Shown here: one piece after another, positions 18,085-29,892 of the stretch
Numbering within the stretch: position 1 is the first letter of the stretch
How the letters are laid out: each line of letters opens with the position of its first letter
Assembly (NCBI RefSeq): GCF_030063475.1
Contig: NZ_JASIRT010000005.1
Location: forward strand, 186,001 to 250,000
DNA: 64,000 nt
Source of the DNA: Roseomonas sp. E05
GTDB taxonomy: Bacteria > Pseudomonadota > Alphaproteobacteria > Acetobacterales > Acetobacteraceae
Reading direction: 5' to 3'
The notes under the pieces: generated by a model
Told to the model about the DNA's origin: nothing
Database searches by the model: none
The model's input: only the letters and a program-made list of their open reading frames with translations
Program-made: the position numbers and the translations under genes

Positions 18085-18254
18085 CCCGTCTTCCGGTCTC
18101 GATGGCGCGAGGGCTTAGTCGGTGGGGGCGACAGGCGAATGACGGTTGCATGGCAGGCGCGTGACAACGGTCCGGCCCCTCGCTCCGCTTGACGCATTCG
18201 CACATCGGCGCGACATGATCCGGCATTGCACGCGCCAGAACGGGAGAACCGCCC

Positions 18255-18764
18255 ATGCCGCATGATGGCCACGACCATTCCGACCTGCCGCCCGGCACCC
18301 CGGAGGATGGCTGGAAGCACAGCGGCGTCCGGGTGATCCCGGGCGACCAGCTGGACGCCAACACGGCGCAGACCCCCGGCATGAACCGCCAGGCGGCGAT
18401 CAACCTGGCCCGCGTGGGCGCGCAGAAGATCTGGGCCGGCACCGTCCACATCCACGCCAATGCCAAGACCGGCGCGCATCATCATGGTCCGCTGGAGAGC
18501 GTGATCTATGTGCTGAAGGGCCGCGCCCGCATGCGCTGGGGCGAGCACCTGGAATTCACCGCCGAGGCAGGGCCGGGCGACTTCATCTACGTGCCGCCCT
18601 ATGTGCCGCACCAGGAGATCAACGCCTCCACCGACGAGACGCTGGAATGCGTGCTGGTGCGCAGCGACAACGAGGCGGTGGTCGTCAACCTGGACATCGA
18701 GCCGGCGGAGAAGCCGGAGAACGTCCCCTGGGTGGACCCGATCCACAAGGCGCCGGGCGCCTGA
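18255..18764 (+). CDS. Cupin-domain protein
   Basis: Single-domain cupin of unknown substrate. The 169-residue product has the two cupin motifs: GAHHHGPLESVIYVLKGRAR (about 76-95), with the His-His-x(n)-Glu metal ligands, and DFIYVPPYVPHQEIN (about 111-125), with the last metal His. The first 20 residues are His/Asp-rich (MPHDGHDHSD) and may bind metal. It is divergent from the phosphonate hydrolase operon, sharing a 170-base promoter region, and convergent with a DoxX gene. Such small cupins include isomerases, dioxygenases and binding proteins, so no reaction is assigned. ATG 18255 has GGGAGA about 9 bases upstream. Confidence 0.8.
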   Translation: MPHDGHDHSDLPPGTPEDGWKHSGVRVIPGDQLDANTAQTPGMNRQAAINLARVGAQKIWAGTVHIHANAKTGAHHHGPLESVIYVLKGRARMRWGEHLEFTAEAGPGDFIYVPPYVPHQEINASTDETLECVLVRSDNEAVVVNLDIEPAEKPENVPWVDPIHKAPGA

Positions 18765-18766
18765 CA

Positions 18767-18901
18767 CAAAAAGTCCGGGGGAAGGAATTCCCCCGGGCCC
18801 CCATCTTTTCTCTTCGGGTTCCCTGCGCGGGCGGCCCGCGCAGCGCCAAGCTGACAAAAGGAAGATGGGGGGTCCGGGGGGAATTCCTTCCCCCCGGCCT
18901 T
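18767..18901. repeat. Family A paired inverted repeat, copy 3 (convergent gene junction)
   Basis: The left arm starts 3 bases after the cupin stop (CAAAAAGTCC, core GGGGGAAGGAATTCCCCC, then GGGCCCCCATC and a T-rich tail). The right arm (18855-18901) is inverted and ends 7 bases before the DoxX stop. The inner spacer (TTCGGGTTCC ... AAGCTGAC) matches the reverse complement of the copy 6 spacer, so copies 3 and 6 lie in opposite orientation. This shows that the family is an oriented element of about 135 bases and not just two separate hairpins. Confidence 0.88.
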
Positions 18902-18908
18902 GCGGCCC

Positions 18909-19352
18909 TCACTCGGCCGGGACGCCCATCATCCGCGCGCCGCTGCGGCTGCGGTTGCGCCGCGCCGCCAGGATGGAAACCACCACCAGCGCGCCGATCA
19001 TGCCGACATGCTCGGTCGCCGTGTGGAAGGCAACGATGCCGCGCTCACCCTCCAGGCTCCAGAAATGGTGCACCAGGGGAATGGTAAGGGCGGTGAACAC
19101 GCCGAGCGCCCCCGCCCCAAGCCAGGTATGGCGGTTCAGGATGATCAGCGCCGAGCCGCCGAGCTGGGTGATGATGACGGCGGTGTTGAACGCCCCCGGC
19201 GGGTGGAGCCCGAACATGGCCATTTCCGCCATGCCGCCCTGGAAGTCGATGAGCTTCGCCAGCCCGCTGCCCCAGAAGGGAAAGGTCAGCAGGATACGGG
19301 CGATGACTTCCACCGCTGGTTGACACAGGAAGGTTTCGATTGCTCGGGCCAT
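18909..19352 (-). CDS. DoxX family membrane protein
   Basis: Small integral membrane protein of the DoxX family, whose members are linked to quinone/thiosulfate redox reactions or have unknown roles. The 147-residue product has four hydrophobic segments at about 15-35, 50-72, 78-95 and 110-130. The family pattern ILLTFPFWGSGLAKLIDF lies near the N terminus, with a proline-bearing second segment. A basic C-terminal tail (ARRNRSRSG) should face the cytoplasm. It is convergent with the cupin gene across a family A repeat and follows its own promoter region at 19353-19482. Nothing nearby suggests a specific redox partner. Confidence 0.82.
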   Translation of the reverse strand: MARAIETFLCQPAVEVIARILLTFPFWGSGLAKLIDFQGGMAEMAMFGLHPPGAFNTAVIITQLGGSALIILNRHTWLGAGALGVFTALTIPLVHHFWSLEGERGIVAFHTATEHVGMIGALVVVSILAARRNRSRSGARMMGVPAE

Positions 19353-19413
19353 GGCCTCTCCTCCGGCGCAGGTTGTGCTGGAGCATGGGTAGCCCGCTTC
19401 GCCGGATGAGAAA

Positions 19414-19443
19414 ATCGCGCGCCCCTGGACGGGACGCGCGATC
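19414..19443 (-). terminator. Rho-independent terminator downstream of the nitronate monooxygenase gene
   Basis: Read on the minus strand, ATCGCGCG pairs with CGCGCGAT around a short CCC/GGG-extended loop, followed by TTTTC. It lies about 40 bases after the stop at 19483. Confidence 0.6.
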
Positions 19444-19482
19444 GCAATCTTGTGCTGATTCCGGAACGGAATTCGCTCGGCC

Positions 19483-20883
19483 TCAGCGGCCGGACATGAT
19501 CCGCTCGACCAGCTGCTTCACCGTCGGGATGAAGCCGTTCGAGTAGAAGGGGTCGGAGCCGAAGCGATAGGCGTTGTGGCCGGCGAACATCAGGTTGTTC
19601 TCGATGTCGCCGTCATGCGCGATGTCCCGCAGCGTCTTCTGGATGCAGAAGGAGCGCGGGTCGGCCTTCTTGCCGTTGGTGTAGTCCGGCCCGTGCTGCG
19701 TCCAGTTGGAGAAGCGGCAGTGGCTGAGGCAGCCCATGCAGTCCGTCTGGTCCTTCAGGATCTGCTTCGCACTCTCGGGCGTGACGAAGACCAGCGTGCT
19801 GTCCGGCGTGCGCAGCGTCTCGGTATAGCCCGCCGCTTCCCACTGATGGACGCGCTCCAGGTCGCCCGGGGCCAGCCAGACCAGCCGCTTGCGGGGCCCG
19901 ACGCCATATTCCGCCGTGTGCTCGCCGACCGGCTCGGGGCTGATGGCCACCTGCCGCTCGTTGCGCGCCTCCAGGTCCCGCAGGAACTCGTTGCGCACCG
20001 CCGAGGAATAGAAGCCGGTGGGCGAGTAGGGCTGCAGCAGCACGTCGCCCGGCTTGAGCGAGAGCAGCTTCTGCTTCCAGGCCTCGCTGATCGGGCTTTC
20101 CCTGGTCACCAGCGGGCGGGTGCCGAACTGGAAGGCGATCGGACCCAGCTCCGGGTTGTCGATCCAGTCCTCCCACTCCTCCAGCCACCAGACGCCGCCG
20201 GCCATGATGATCGGCACCTCGCCCAGGCCGAACTGGCGCATCTGCTCGCGCAGCTTCAGCACGCGCCCATAGGGCGCCTCGGGCCTGTCCGGGTCCTCGG
20301 AGTTGGAGAGGCCGTTATGGCCGCCGGCCAGCCACGGATCCTCGTAGACCACGCCGCCCAGCAGCTCGGAAACCTTGCTGTAGGAGCGCTTCCACAGCGC
20401 CGTGAAGGCGCGGCCGGAGGAGACGATCGGGTAGTAGAAGACGTTGAACTCGCGGGCGATCTCGGCCAGGCGATAGGGCATGCCGGCGCCGCAGGTGACG
20501 CCGTTGATCAGCCCGCGCGCACCTTCCAGCACGCCGCGCAGCACGCGCTCGGCGCCGCCCATCTCCCACAGCACGTTCATGTGGACGCGGCCCTGGCCGC
20601 CGGAGCGCTCATGCGCCTCGCGCGCCTGCGCGATGCCGCCGGCAATGCCGTAGGCCACCAGCTCCTCGTGCCGCTCGCGCCGGGTGCGGCCGTGATAGAC
20701 CTGATCGACCAGGTTGCCCTCAGCGTCGTAGCTGTCGGCATTGACGCCGGAGAAAGTGCCGACGCCACCGGCACCCGCCCATTCCCCGCAGGAGGCTCCT
20801 GTGGAGACGGCGACCCCCTTGCCGCCTTCCACCAGCGGAAGCACGTCCACACCGCCCATCCGGATCGCGTTGATTGCCTTCAC
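19483..20883 (-). CDS. Nitronate monooxygenase-like flavoprotein with C-terminal cysteine cluster
   Basis: FMN enzyme of the 2-nitropropane dioxygenase family, which oxidises nitronates. The 466-residue product has the TIM-barrel features of the family: VSTGASCGEWAGAGGVGTFS near the N terminus, GLINGVTCGAGMPYRL, IIMAGGVWW and a phosphate-binding IAFQFGTRPL. It is about 100 residues longer than standard members. The extra C-terminal part contains QTDCMGCLSHCRFSNW, a CxxCxxxC cluster, and another Cys in SFCIQ. That cluster could hold an iron-sulfur centre or zinc. It stands alone, between DoxX and pnp. The barrel assignment is good; the physiological substrate and role of the cysteine tail are unknown. 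Confidence 0.78.
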   Translation of the reverse strand: MKAINAIRMGGVDVLPLVEGGKGVAVSTGASCGEWAGAGGVGTFSGVNADSYDAEGNLVDQVYHGRTRRERHEELVAYGIAGGIAQAREAHERSGGQGRVHMNVLWEMGGAERVLRGVLEGARGLINGVTCGAGMPYRLAEIAREFNVFYYPIVSSGRAFTALWKRSYSKVSELLGGVVYEDPWLAGGHNGLSNSEDPDRPEAPYGRVLKLREQMRQFGLGEVPIIMAGGVWWLEEWEDWIDNPELGPIAFQFGTRPLVTRESPISEAWKQKLLSLKPGDVLLQPYSPTGFYSSAVRNEFLRDLEARNERQVAISPEPVGEHTAEYGVGPRKRLVWLAPGDLERVHQWEAAGYTETLRTPDSTLVFVTPESAKQILKDQTDCMGCLSHCRFSNWTQHGPDYTNGKKADPRSFCIQKTLRDIAHDGDIENNLMFAGHNAYRFGSDPFYSNGFIPTVKQLVERIMSGR

Positions 20884-20992
20884 CGCAGCCTACCGTCCTC
20901 AGAAACCGAGTTTCACAGTATCGTCATTTAGGGCCAGCGATACCCGCTTCTTAGCGGCCAGCCCTGAAATTTCTGGAAATACGCCGTGAAGC

Positions 20993-21012
20993 CGCGGCGG
21001 GTTGCCGCCGCG
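20993..21012 (-). terminator. Hairpin after pnp
   Basis: CGCGGCGG-gttg-CCGCCGCG is a perfect 8-bp stem 15 bases beyond the pnp stop. There is no clear T-run, so it may be an RNA-stabilising hairpin or a rho-assisted end. Confidence 0.45.
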
Positions 21013-21026
21013 ACCTCAAATTTGCG

Positions 21027-23234
21027 TCAGTCCGCGGCGTGGCCGCGGTCGCGGCGCGGGCGGCGCTCCCGCCGCTCCTCGCTCTCGCCACCCTCGCCCT
21101 GCTCACGCGGACGACGGGCACCGACCTGCTCGCTGATATCGGCACCCGTGGCCTGATCGACAACCCGCATGGAGAGCTTCACCTTCCCGCGGTCGTCGAA
21201 GCCGAGCACCTTCACCTTCACCTTGTCGCCCTGCTTGACCACATCGGTGGTCTTGGCGACGCGCTCATTGGAAAGCTCGCTGATGTGCACGAGGCCGTCC
21301 TTGGCGCCGAGGAAGTTCACGAAGGCGCCGAAATCGGCGGTCTTCACCACGGTGCCGTTGTAGATCACGCCGATCTCGGGCTCGGCGGTGATGCCGCGGA
21401 TGCGGTCGATCGCCGCCTGGGTCGCCTCGGGGCTGGTCGAGGCGATCTTGATCGTGCCGTCGTCCTCGATATCGATCTTGGTGCCGGTGGTCTCGACGAT
21501 GTCGCGGATCACCTTGCCGCCCGTGCCGATCACTTCGCGGATCTTGTCCTTGGGGACGTTGATCACGGTGATCTTGGGCGCGTTGGCGGCCACGTCTGTG
21601 CGCGCGCCGGTCAGGCCCTTGGCCATCTCGCCCAGGATGTGCAGCCGGCCACCCTTGGCCTGCTCCAGGGCGATCTTCATGATCTCGGGCGTGATGGACG
21701 TGATCTTGATGTCCATCTGCAGGGCGGTGATGCCCTGCTCGGTGCCGGCCACCTTGAAGTCCATGTCGCCGAGGTGATCCTCGTCGCCGAGGATGTCGGA
21801 GAGGACGGCGAAGCCCTTCTCCTCCTTGATCAGGCCCATGGCGATGCCGGCGCAGGGGCGCTTCAGCGGCACGCCCGCATCCATCAGCGACAGCGAGGTG
21901 CCGCAGACCGTGGCCATCGAGGAGGAGCCGTTCGACTCCGTGATCTCGGAGACCACGCGCAGCGTGTAGGGGAAGGAGGTCTTCTCCGGCAGCAGCGGGT
22001 GGATGGCGCGCCAGGCCAGCTTGCCATGGCCGATCTCACGCCGGCCGGGGCTGCCCATCCGGCCCGTCTCGTTCACCGAGTAGGGCGGGAAGTTGTAGTG
22101 CAGCATGAAGTTCTCGCGGTACTCGCCCGCGAGCTGGTCGATGATCTGCTCGTCCTGCCCGGTGCCGAGCGTGGCCACGCAGAAGGCCTGGGTCTCGCCA
22201 CGGGTGAACAGCGCCGAGCCATGCGCGCGCGGCAGCACGCCGACCTCGGCCAGGATCGGCCGCACGGTCTTGGTGTCGCGCCCGTCGATGCGCAGGCCGG
22301 TGTCCAGGATGGCGTTGCGCACCACCTGGGCCTCCAGCTCCTTCAGCAGGCCCTTGGCCTTCTCGACCTCGAAGCCTTCCTCGGCCAGCTGCGCCGCGAT
22401 CGCCTTCTTGGCCTCGGAGACCTTCTGCTGGCGGACCAGCTTCTGCGTCTCCTTGTAGGCCTCGGCCATGCCGGCGGTGCCCAGCTCGCCGATGCGCTTC
22501 TGCAGCGCCGCCTCCTCCTCGGAGGGCTCCGGCAGGTCCCAGGGCTCCTTCGCCGCGCGCTCGGCGAGCTCGATGATGCCCTCGATCACCGGCTGGAAGC
22601 CCTGGTGGCCGAAGGTCACGGCGCCCAGCATGTCGTCCTCGGACAGCTCATGCGCCTCGGACTCGACCATCAGCACGCCCTCGGCGGTGCCGGCGACGAC
22701 CAGGTCGAGCTTGCTGGACTTCATCTGCTCCAGCGTCGGGTTCAGCACATAGGCGCCCTCGATCAGGCCGACGCGCGCCGCGCCCACCGGGCCGAAGAAG
22801 GGAATGCCCGACAGCGTCAGCGCGGCCGAGCAGCCGACCAGCGCGACGATGTCCGGGCTGTTCTCCATGTCATGCGACAGCACCGTCGCGATGACCTGCA
22901 CCTCGTTGCGGAAGCCCTCGGGGAAGAGCGGGCGGATCGGCCGGTCGATCAGGCGGGAGATCAGCGTCTCCGCCTCGGAGGGCCGCCCCTCGCGCTTGAA
23001 GAAGCCGCCCGGGATCTTGCCGGCCGCGAAGGCCTTCTCCTGGTAGTTCACGGTGAGCGGGAAGAAGTCCTGCCCCGGCTTCACCGAGCGGGCGCCGACC
23101 ACCGTGCAGAGCACGATGGTGTCGCCGAGCCGCGCCATCACCGCGCCATCCGCCTGGCGGGCCACCTTGCCCGTCTCCAGCGTCAGGGTCTTGCCACCCC
23201 AGGCGATGTCTTTGCGGAAATAATTGTCGAACAT
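21027..23234 (-). CDS. pnp: Polyribonucleotide nucleotidyltransferase (PNPase)
   Basis: 3'-to-5' phosphorolytic exoribonuclease of mRNA turnover and the degradosome. The 735-residue product has two RNase PH domains (about 10-230 and 310-540; [19 protein letters not shown] and [14 protein letters not shown]). A KH domain follows ([19 protein letters not shown]), then an S1 RNA-binding domain ([20 protein letters not shown]), and a highly basic tail ends the protein ([20 protein letters not shown]). ATG 23234 is chosen because MFDNYF begins the known N terminus; the longer frame adds non-homologous sequence. In many bacteria rpsO lies just upstream, but here no rpsO is present: the upstream neighbour is a frameshifted gene about 470 bases away. 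The long leader may allow autoregulation, as in E. coli. Confidence 0.97.
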   Translation of the reverse strand: MFDNYFRKDIAWGGKTLTLETGKVARQADGAVMARLGDTIVLCTVVGARSVKPGQDFFPLTVNYQEKAFAAGKIPGGFFKREGRPSEAETLISRLIDRPIRPLFPEGFRNEVQVIATVLSHDMENSPDIVALVGCSAALTLSGIPFFGPVGAARVGLIEGAYVLNPTLEQMKSSKLDLVVAGTAEGVLMVESEAHELSEDDMLGAVTFGHQGFQPVIEGIIELAERAAKEPWDLPEPSEEEAALQKRIGELGTAGMAEAYKETQKLVRQQKVSEAKKAIAAQLAEEGFEVEKAKGLLKELEAQVVRNAILDTGLRIDGRDTKTVRPILAEVGVLPRAHGSALFTRGETQAFCVATLGTGQDEQIIDQLAGEYRENFMLHYNFPPYSVNETGRMGSPGRREIGHGKLAWRAIHPLLPEKTSFPYTLRVVSEITESNGSSSMATVCGTSLSLMDAGVPLKRPCAGIAMGLIKEEKGFAVLSDILGDEDHLGDMDFKVAGTEQGITALQMDIKITSITPEIMKIALEQAKGGRLHILGEMAKGLTGARTDVAANAPKITVINVPKDKIREVIGTGGKVIRDIVETTGTKIDIEDDGTIKIASTSPEATQAAIDRIRGITAEPEIGVIYNGTVVKTADFGAFVNFLGAKDGLVHISELSNERVAKTTDVVKQGDKVKVKVLGFDDRGKVKLSMRVVDQATGADISEQVGARRPREQGEGGESEERRERRPRRDRGHAAD

Positions 23235-23624
23235 GGATCGTCCTTGGCATCGCGGCCCGCGCCATTCCTGGCGGCGGGCCCTGCTCTCCCCGGCATGGCC
23301 GGGGGCCGAAAGAGCGGCACGGGACGTCCAGGCCCAGACCGGATGTGAAGGCCCCGCAAGGGAGGCCCACCGGCGTCTCGGGCGGCATGGCTGGCCGCGG
23401 CAGCACCGCGGGTCGCACCATGTGGCCGGAAACGCCGCCCCGCCGCCCCGATCCCAGGGGAAGCACCCCAGGGCAATCTCGGGAGGCGCCCGGTGCAGAC
23501 GCTGACATCCCGCACGCTCGCGGGTCCGGGCGCCCGGCTTACAGGCCGCCCGCTGCGCCTTATGGACCGCACCGCGCCAGGATGCCACGAGTTTTTTCGT
23601 TGGCTTCTCAAGACCAAGCCTGGG
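23235..23624. other. pnp leader region without a gene
   Basis: About 390 bases upstream of pnp. Frames open here are short and lack protein-like composition. No rpsO is found. It should contain the pnp promoter and 5' leader. A family B double hairpin (23625-23688) closes it on the far side. Confidence 0.5.
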
Positions 23625-23688
23625 CCAGAGGGGGCGCCGCCCCCTCTGGACACCCCCGCCGGGGTGGTTGAACCACCCCGGACCCCGA
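23625..23688 (+). repeat. Family B double hairpin, copy 1
   Basis: Two perfect palindromic hairpins in series. Stem 1 (23625-23649) is CCAGAGGGG-GCGCCGC-CCCTCTGG in outline. After ACACCCCCG, stem 2 (23659-23681) is CCGGGGTGG-TTGAA-CCACCCCGG, followed by ACCCC. The same layout recurs at 29668 in the same orientation and at 24401 in reverse, with different but self-complementary stems. It lies just past the 3' end of the frameshifted gene on the minus strand. Confidence 0.8.
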
Positions 23689-23706
23689 CATCAGAGGGCG
23701 CCAGCC

Positions 23707-24325
23707 TCACGCACGGGCGATGAAGGGTTCGTAATGCGCCATCAGCGCGTCAAAGAAGGCTTTGCTGCTCGAATTCTCCCCCGACTGCGGAATTCGCAGC
23801 CCTTCCTCGAACTCCACCCACCATTCCCGCAGGTCGCCCAGGGCTGCGCGCAGGAAAGTCTCGGAACCCGCCACCGTCACCATCGCCCAGGAATGCGAAG
23901 TCACGTTCCGCTGTGAAGCCCATCACCCAGGTGCCGCCATGCGCTGCGTGGAACCACTGCAGGTCGCCTTCGCCGAAGCCGATACTCCAGACCGCCGTAA
24001 GTTCCTGTAGATCCGGATCGACCGCCGTGCCCAGCCAAGGCTCATGGCCCAGATCCCGGACGGCGTTGAAGAAACGCGCCTCCTCCTCCGGCCTCAACGT
24101 GTCCGGCAGGAAGGCGATCTTCCAGTTCCTTTGCCGAAGCCACTCCGTTGAAAAGCGCGTGGCAACCCCGCGATGCGGCGAGGGAACCTTCCAGATCTCC
24201 ACCATCTCCCAGGCCAGCAAGCCGAGGCGGCGTTGTCCTTCATCGCCGCCCGCCCGGAAGATGGACGGATCGGCCACGGGGTCGAACATCCCAACGGCGC
24301 GGAGCGCATCAGTCATCCCGGTCAT
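23707..24325 (-). pseudogene. Frameshifted uncharacterised gene
   Basis: Two overlapping minus-strand frames together look like one protein of about 200 residues. The first (from 24325) reads MTDALRAVGMFDPVAD and continues sensibly through LQWFHAAHGGTWVMGFTAE, then turns into Gly/Arg-rich nonsense ending at 23750. The second frame (positions below about 23910) continues with SWAMVTVAGSETFLRAA, then GDLREWWVEFEEGL and ends at 23707. The switch lies near 23900-23925. It is either a real frameshift (decaying gene) or a sequence error; no homopolymer is obvious there. I do not recognise the family. The gene is flanked by family B hairpins in opposite orientation, and lies between pckA and pnp on the same strand. 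Confidence 0.5.
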
Positions 24326-24400
24326 GGTCCCTGTCTGTCACGGCGCATCGCCAGCCTGCTCAGCCAGCGCTGCCTGTGCCAAAGCCGTTCGAGGCGGGGT

Positions 24401-24458
24401 CCGGGGTGGCACTGCCACCCCGGCGGAAGGGGTCTGGGGAAGGCGGCGCCTTCCCCAG
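24401..24458 (-). repeat. Family B double hairpin, copy 2 (inverted)
   Basis: CCGGGGTGG-CACTG-CCACCCCGG (24401-24423) is followed by a short spacer and CTGGGGAAGG-CGGCG-CCTTCCCCAG in outline (24434-24458). Read on the minus strand it has the same order as copy 1: GC-rich stem 1, spacer with CCCCTTCCG, stem 2, then GGACCCC. It lies past the 3' end of pckA. Confidence 0.75.
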
Positions 24459-24527
24459 GGAGCGCCCGAAGAAAAAGGGCGGAGCCTCGCTGGCCCCGCC
24501 CTCTTCAGTCGCGAAGGGTGCTGCCGG

Positions 24528-26141
<1,614 letters not shown>

Positions 26142-26362
26142 CTGATACTGTTCTCCAATCAAGGCGCTATGCCTCCGGCGAGCGATTCCGCCGGGGTAGG
26201 AGCCATTGAATCGCCCGGGCCGGGATCCGCATCTCGTACAACCGCGTACCGCATGGGCATCACCGGCGCAGGCGTCCGAACCCTAGGGCAGGGCCAACGA
26301 TCTGGTCAATGTTTGTGCAGTCGTCATATTGCATGACGAGAGGCGTATCTCAACGCACGCGA

Positions 26363-27100
26363 TCATTCACGTTTTAGAGACAGGACACGCGCCTGTCGCG
26401 CCGCCTGCACCAATGCCTGCCGCACGCCGCCCACCTCCCCGACCGGCTCCGGGAAATCCAGCCGGCAACGCCGCTCGCCCGCCACGAGGTCGCAGCCATC
26501 CACGTCCACCGCCACCATGCGCCATTCGCCGCCGCCCTGCCCGAGCAGGTTCACAGCAATGATTTCAAGGGCATCGGCATGGTCGGCGTTCATGTGGGCG
26601 CAGATGCCGCCCTCCGCCGCGGCGATCGTGGCCACCGCCTCCGGCGCCGGCAGAAGCTCGCTCGCCCGCAGCCGCGTGGCCGCCGCGAAGCCGCCCACCA
26701 GCAGCGCCGCCACCGGCCGGATGCGCCAGAGCGCGAAGTCCGCGAATCCGGCATAGAGGGCCGCATAAGGGTGCAGGGCCAGCCAGCGTGCCTTCAGCGC
26801 GGCCTTTTGATCATCCCCCACCCGCTCCGCCAAACCGGTCACGGTCACGCGAGGGGCGGTCTGCGGGTTCGCCTCAGGCGCCATGCCCTGCACCAGCAGG
26901 GCGCAGCGCGGCTCGCGCGCGAGTTGCCGGGTGTGCTCCGAGAGGCTGGAAATCCAGAGCAGCAGCGCGAGGTCCGGCGCGGCGGCGGGCGTCACCAGGC
27001 TGGCGAAGGGCTGACCCTCCTGCTGGGTGGCCAGGGTGGCGGCGCGCGCCCCGCGCAGCAGGGCGCGCGCCTGGCGAACCGGTTCAGCCTTGTCCATCAT
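26363..27100 (-). CDS. HugZ-like pyridoxamine 5'-phosphate oxidase-fold protein
   Basis: Split-barrel flavin/haem-binding protein related to HugZ haem oxygenases. In the 245-residue product residues about 10-150 form the FMN-binding split barrel ([38 protein letters not shown]). Residues about 165-240 form a DUF2470-type domain with [14 protein letters not shown], whose histidines bind haem in HugZ. Its start lies 155 bases from the divergent chvI gene. Proteins of this group may degrade haem or bind another tetrapyrrole; no haem-uptake genes are nearby, so the role stays open. Two Met codons at the start (27100, 27097) are both possible. Confidence 0.78.
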   Translation of the reverse strand: MMDKAEPVRQARALLRGARAATLATQQEGQPFASLVTPAAAPDLALLLWISSLSEHTRQLAREPRCALLVQGMAPEANPQTAPRVTVTGLAERVGDDQKAALKARWLALHPYAALYAGFADFALWRIRPVAALLVGGFAAATRLRASELLPAPEAVATIAAAEGGICAHMNADHADALEIIAVNLLGQGGGEWRMVAVDVDGCDLVAGERRCRLDFPEPVGEVGGVRQALVQAARQARVLSLKRE

Positions 27101-27255
27101 CCCTCCGACGCCCTAATGCGCATCCGGCGGCCCGGCTTGCGCCACAATCTCCGGCCATGACGGGCGCCAGGGGGCCTCGCCCCACGGAACCGCGCCCCGC
27201 CGGACCCTTGCCCAGCGGATCTATGTCCAGTGGACGCCTCAGGAGCTCCGCGCCC

Positions 27256-27956
<701 letters not shown>

Positions 27957-27957
<1 letters not shown>

Positions 27958-29651
27958 TGCCCGACGCCAGCGGCCCCGCCGCCGAGGCCCGCGCCCCGGC
28001 CCTGAAGGAGCGGCGCCCGCGCAAGCGGGTCTCGCCGCTGCTGCGCCGCATCCTGCTGCTGAACATGATGGCGCCGGCCCTGCTCGCCGCCGCCCTGCTC
28101 TACCTCGACCAGTATCAGAACGGCCTGATCGCCGCCGAGGTGGAGGCGCTGCGCACCCAGGCCCGCATCTATGCCGGCGGCATCGCCGAGGCGGCGGTGC
28201 GCATCCAGGACGACCGCGCCGTGCTGGTGCCCGACACCGCCCGCCCCCTCCTCCGGCGCCTGGTCGAGCCGAGCCCGAACACACAGGCCAAACTGTTCGA
28301 CACCACCGGCCTGCTGGTGGCCGACAGCCGCGTGCGCGAGGGCCAGGGCGGCGCCATCGTCACCGAGCCGCTGCCGCCGCCCGAGCACCGCAGCCTGCTC
28401 GCCGGCACCATCGGCAGCCTCTACGACCGCATCCTCGCCCTGCTGCCGCGCAGCGTCTTCGGCCCGCGCAACGCCGATGACGACGTCTTCGTCGATGTCG
28501 GCCCGAATGCCGGCTCCTTCGACTGGCAGCCCGCCCTCGGCCCCGACCGGCGCGAGGAGCTGCGCCTGGCGTTGGAGGGCGGCGTGCGCCCCTATATCCG
28601 CCGCACCCAGGACGGGCGGCTGCTGGTCTCGGTGGCCGAGCCCGCCCGGCGCGGCAACCAGAGCGTGGGCATCATCCTGCTGACCCGCGAGGCGCGGCAG
28701 GTGGACGAGCGGCTGCTGGAGATCCGCTCCTCCGTGCTCGGCCTCTTCCTGCTGGCGCTGCTGCTGACGGTCGCGGCCTCGCTCTATCTCTCCCGCACCA
28801 TCGCCTCGCCGATCCTGGCGCTGGCCGGCGCCGCGGCGGCCATGCGCCAGGGCAAGGGCCGCGCCGGCTCGGTGCCGCCACCGCTGCTGGAGCGGGGCGA
28901 CGAGATCGGCGTGCTGGCGCGCGACCTGCAATCCTCCGCCACCGCCCTCTGGGCCCGCATCGACCAGAACGAGCGCTTCGCCGCCGACGTGGCGCACGAG
29001 CTGCGCAACCCGCTGACCAGCGTGCGCAGCGCCATCGAGACGCTGCGCCGCATCGAGAACCCGGAGCACCAGAAGCGCCTGCTCGCCATCATCTCGGACG
29101 ACGCCGTGCGGATGGACCGGCTGATCGCCGACATCGCCGACTCCTCGCGGGTGGACGCCGAGCTCTCCCGCACCGCCTCCGAGCCGGTGGACATCGCCCC
29201 CATCCTCCCGGCCCTCACCGAGCTGCACAACGCCACCCGCAAGCCCGACGCGCCCGTGGTGGAGCTGGAGATGGCGCCAGGACCGCTCGTCGTGCGCGGC
29301 GTCGAGGGGCGGCTGGTGCAGGTGTTCCGCAACCTCCTCGGCAACGCCATCTCCTTCTCGCCGCCCAATGGCCGTGTGCGGATGCGGGCCCGGCCGACCG
29401 GCTCGATGATGGAGTTCACCGTGGAGGATGAAGGGCCGGGCATTCCCGAGGCCAAGCTGGAAGGCATCTTCGCCCGCTTCTACAGCGAGCGGCCGCATGG
29501 CGAGCAGTTCGGGCAGCATTCCGGCCTGGGGCTCTCGATCAGCCGGCAGATCGTCGAAGGACTCGGCGGGCGGATCAGCGCGGAGAACCGGCGCGACGAA
29601 GGCGGCAAGGTGATCGGGGCACGCTTCGTGGTCCGGCTGCCGCTGGGATAG
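27957..29651 (+). CDS. chvG: Sensor histidine kinase ChvG
   Basis: Membrane sensor kinase for ChvI. The 564-residue product has a basic N terminus and a first membrane segment (ILLLNMMAPALLAAALLYLD, about 33-52). A large periplasmic sensor domain (about 55-255) precedes a second membrane segment (VLGLFLLALLLTVAASLYLS). HAMP is followed by the phospho-accepting His347 in DVAHELRNPLTS. The ATPase domain has the N box (NLLGNAISFSP), DEGPGIP and GLGLSISRQIVEGLGG. The start overlaps the chvI stop. In other alphaproteobacteria hprK follows directly; here about 2.4 kb is inserted. A family B hairpin pair lies 17 bases past the stop. Confidence 0.94.
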
Positions 29652-29667
29652 CCCTCCCGCGGTCCAT

Positions 29668-29720
29668 GCGAGAGGGCTCCGCCCTCTCGCGCTCTCCGGC
29701 CAGGAAACTGAGTTTCCTGG
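29668..29720 (+). repeat. Family B double hairpin, copy 3
   Basis: Stem 1 GCGAGAGGGCTCCGCCCTCTCGC is perfect over 29668-29690 (outline). After GCTCTCCGG comes stem 2 CCAGGAAA-CTGAG-TTTCCTGG (29700-29720), then ACC. The order and loop pattern are the same as in copy 1, while the stems differ and remain perfectly paired. It sits just past the chvG stop and probably ends that transcript. Confidence 0.8.
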
Positions 29721-29892
29721 ACCTTCCATCAGTGCCTCCGGCCTCCACGCCGCCTCGGCATCCCACGAGAATCCCCGCAGGCCTTGCGGCGCGGCCTGGT
29801 TCCTGAAGGCGTGACTGCCGCATGCCGTTATCCGCGCCTGCGGCCATGACTCACAATGTCGCCGTCCGAAGGGAATCGCTCCTGGCCCAGCG

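Noticed and set aside
21039-23348. A 769-codon plus-strand frame opposite pnp
   Set aside because: Antisense shadow of pnp, with low-complexity His/Leu/Gly/Asp composition.
23235-23706. rpsO upstream of pnp
   Set aside because: No frame encodes the S15 pattern; rpsO must lie elsewhere.
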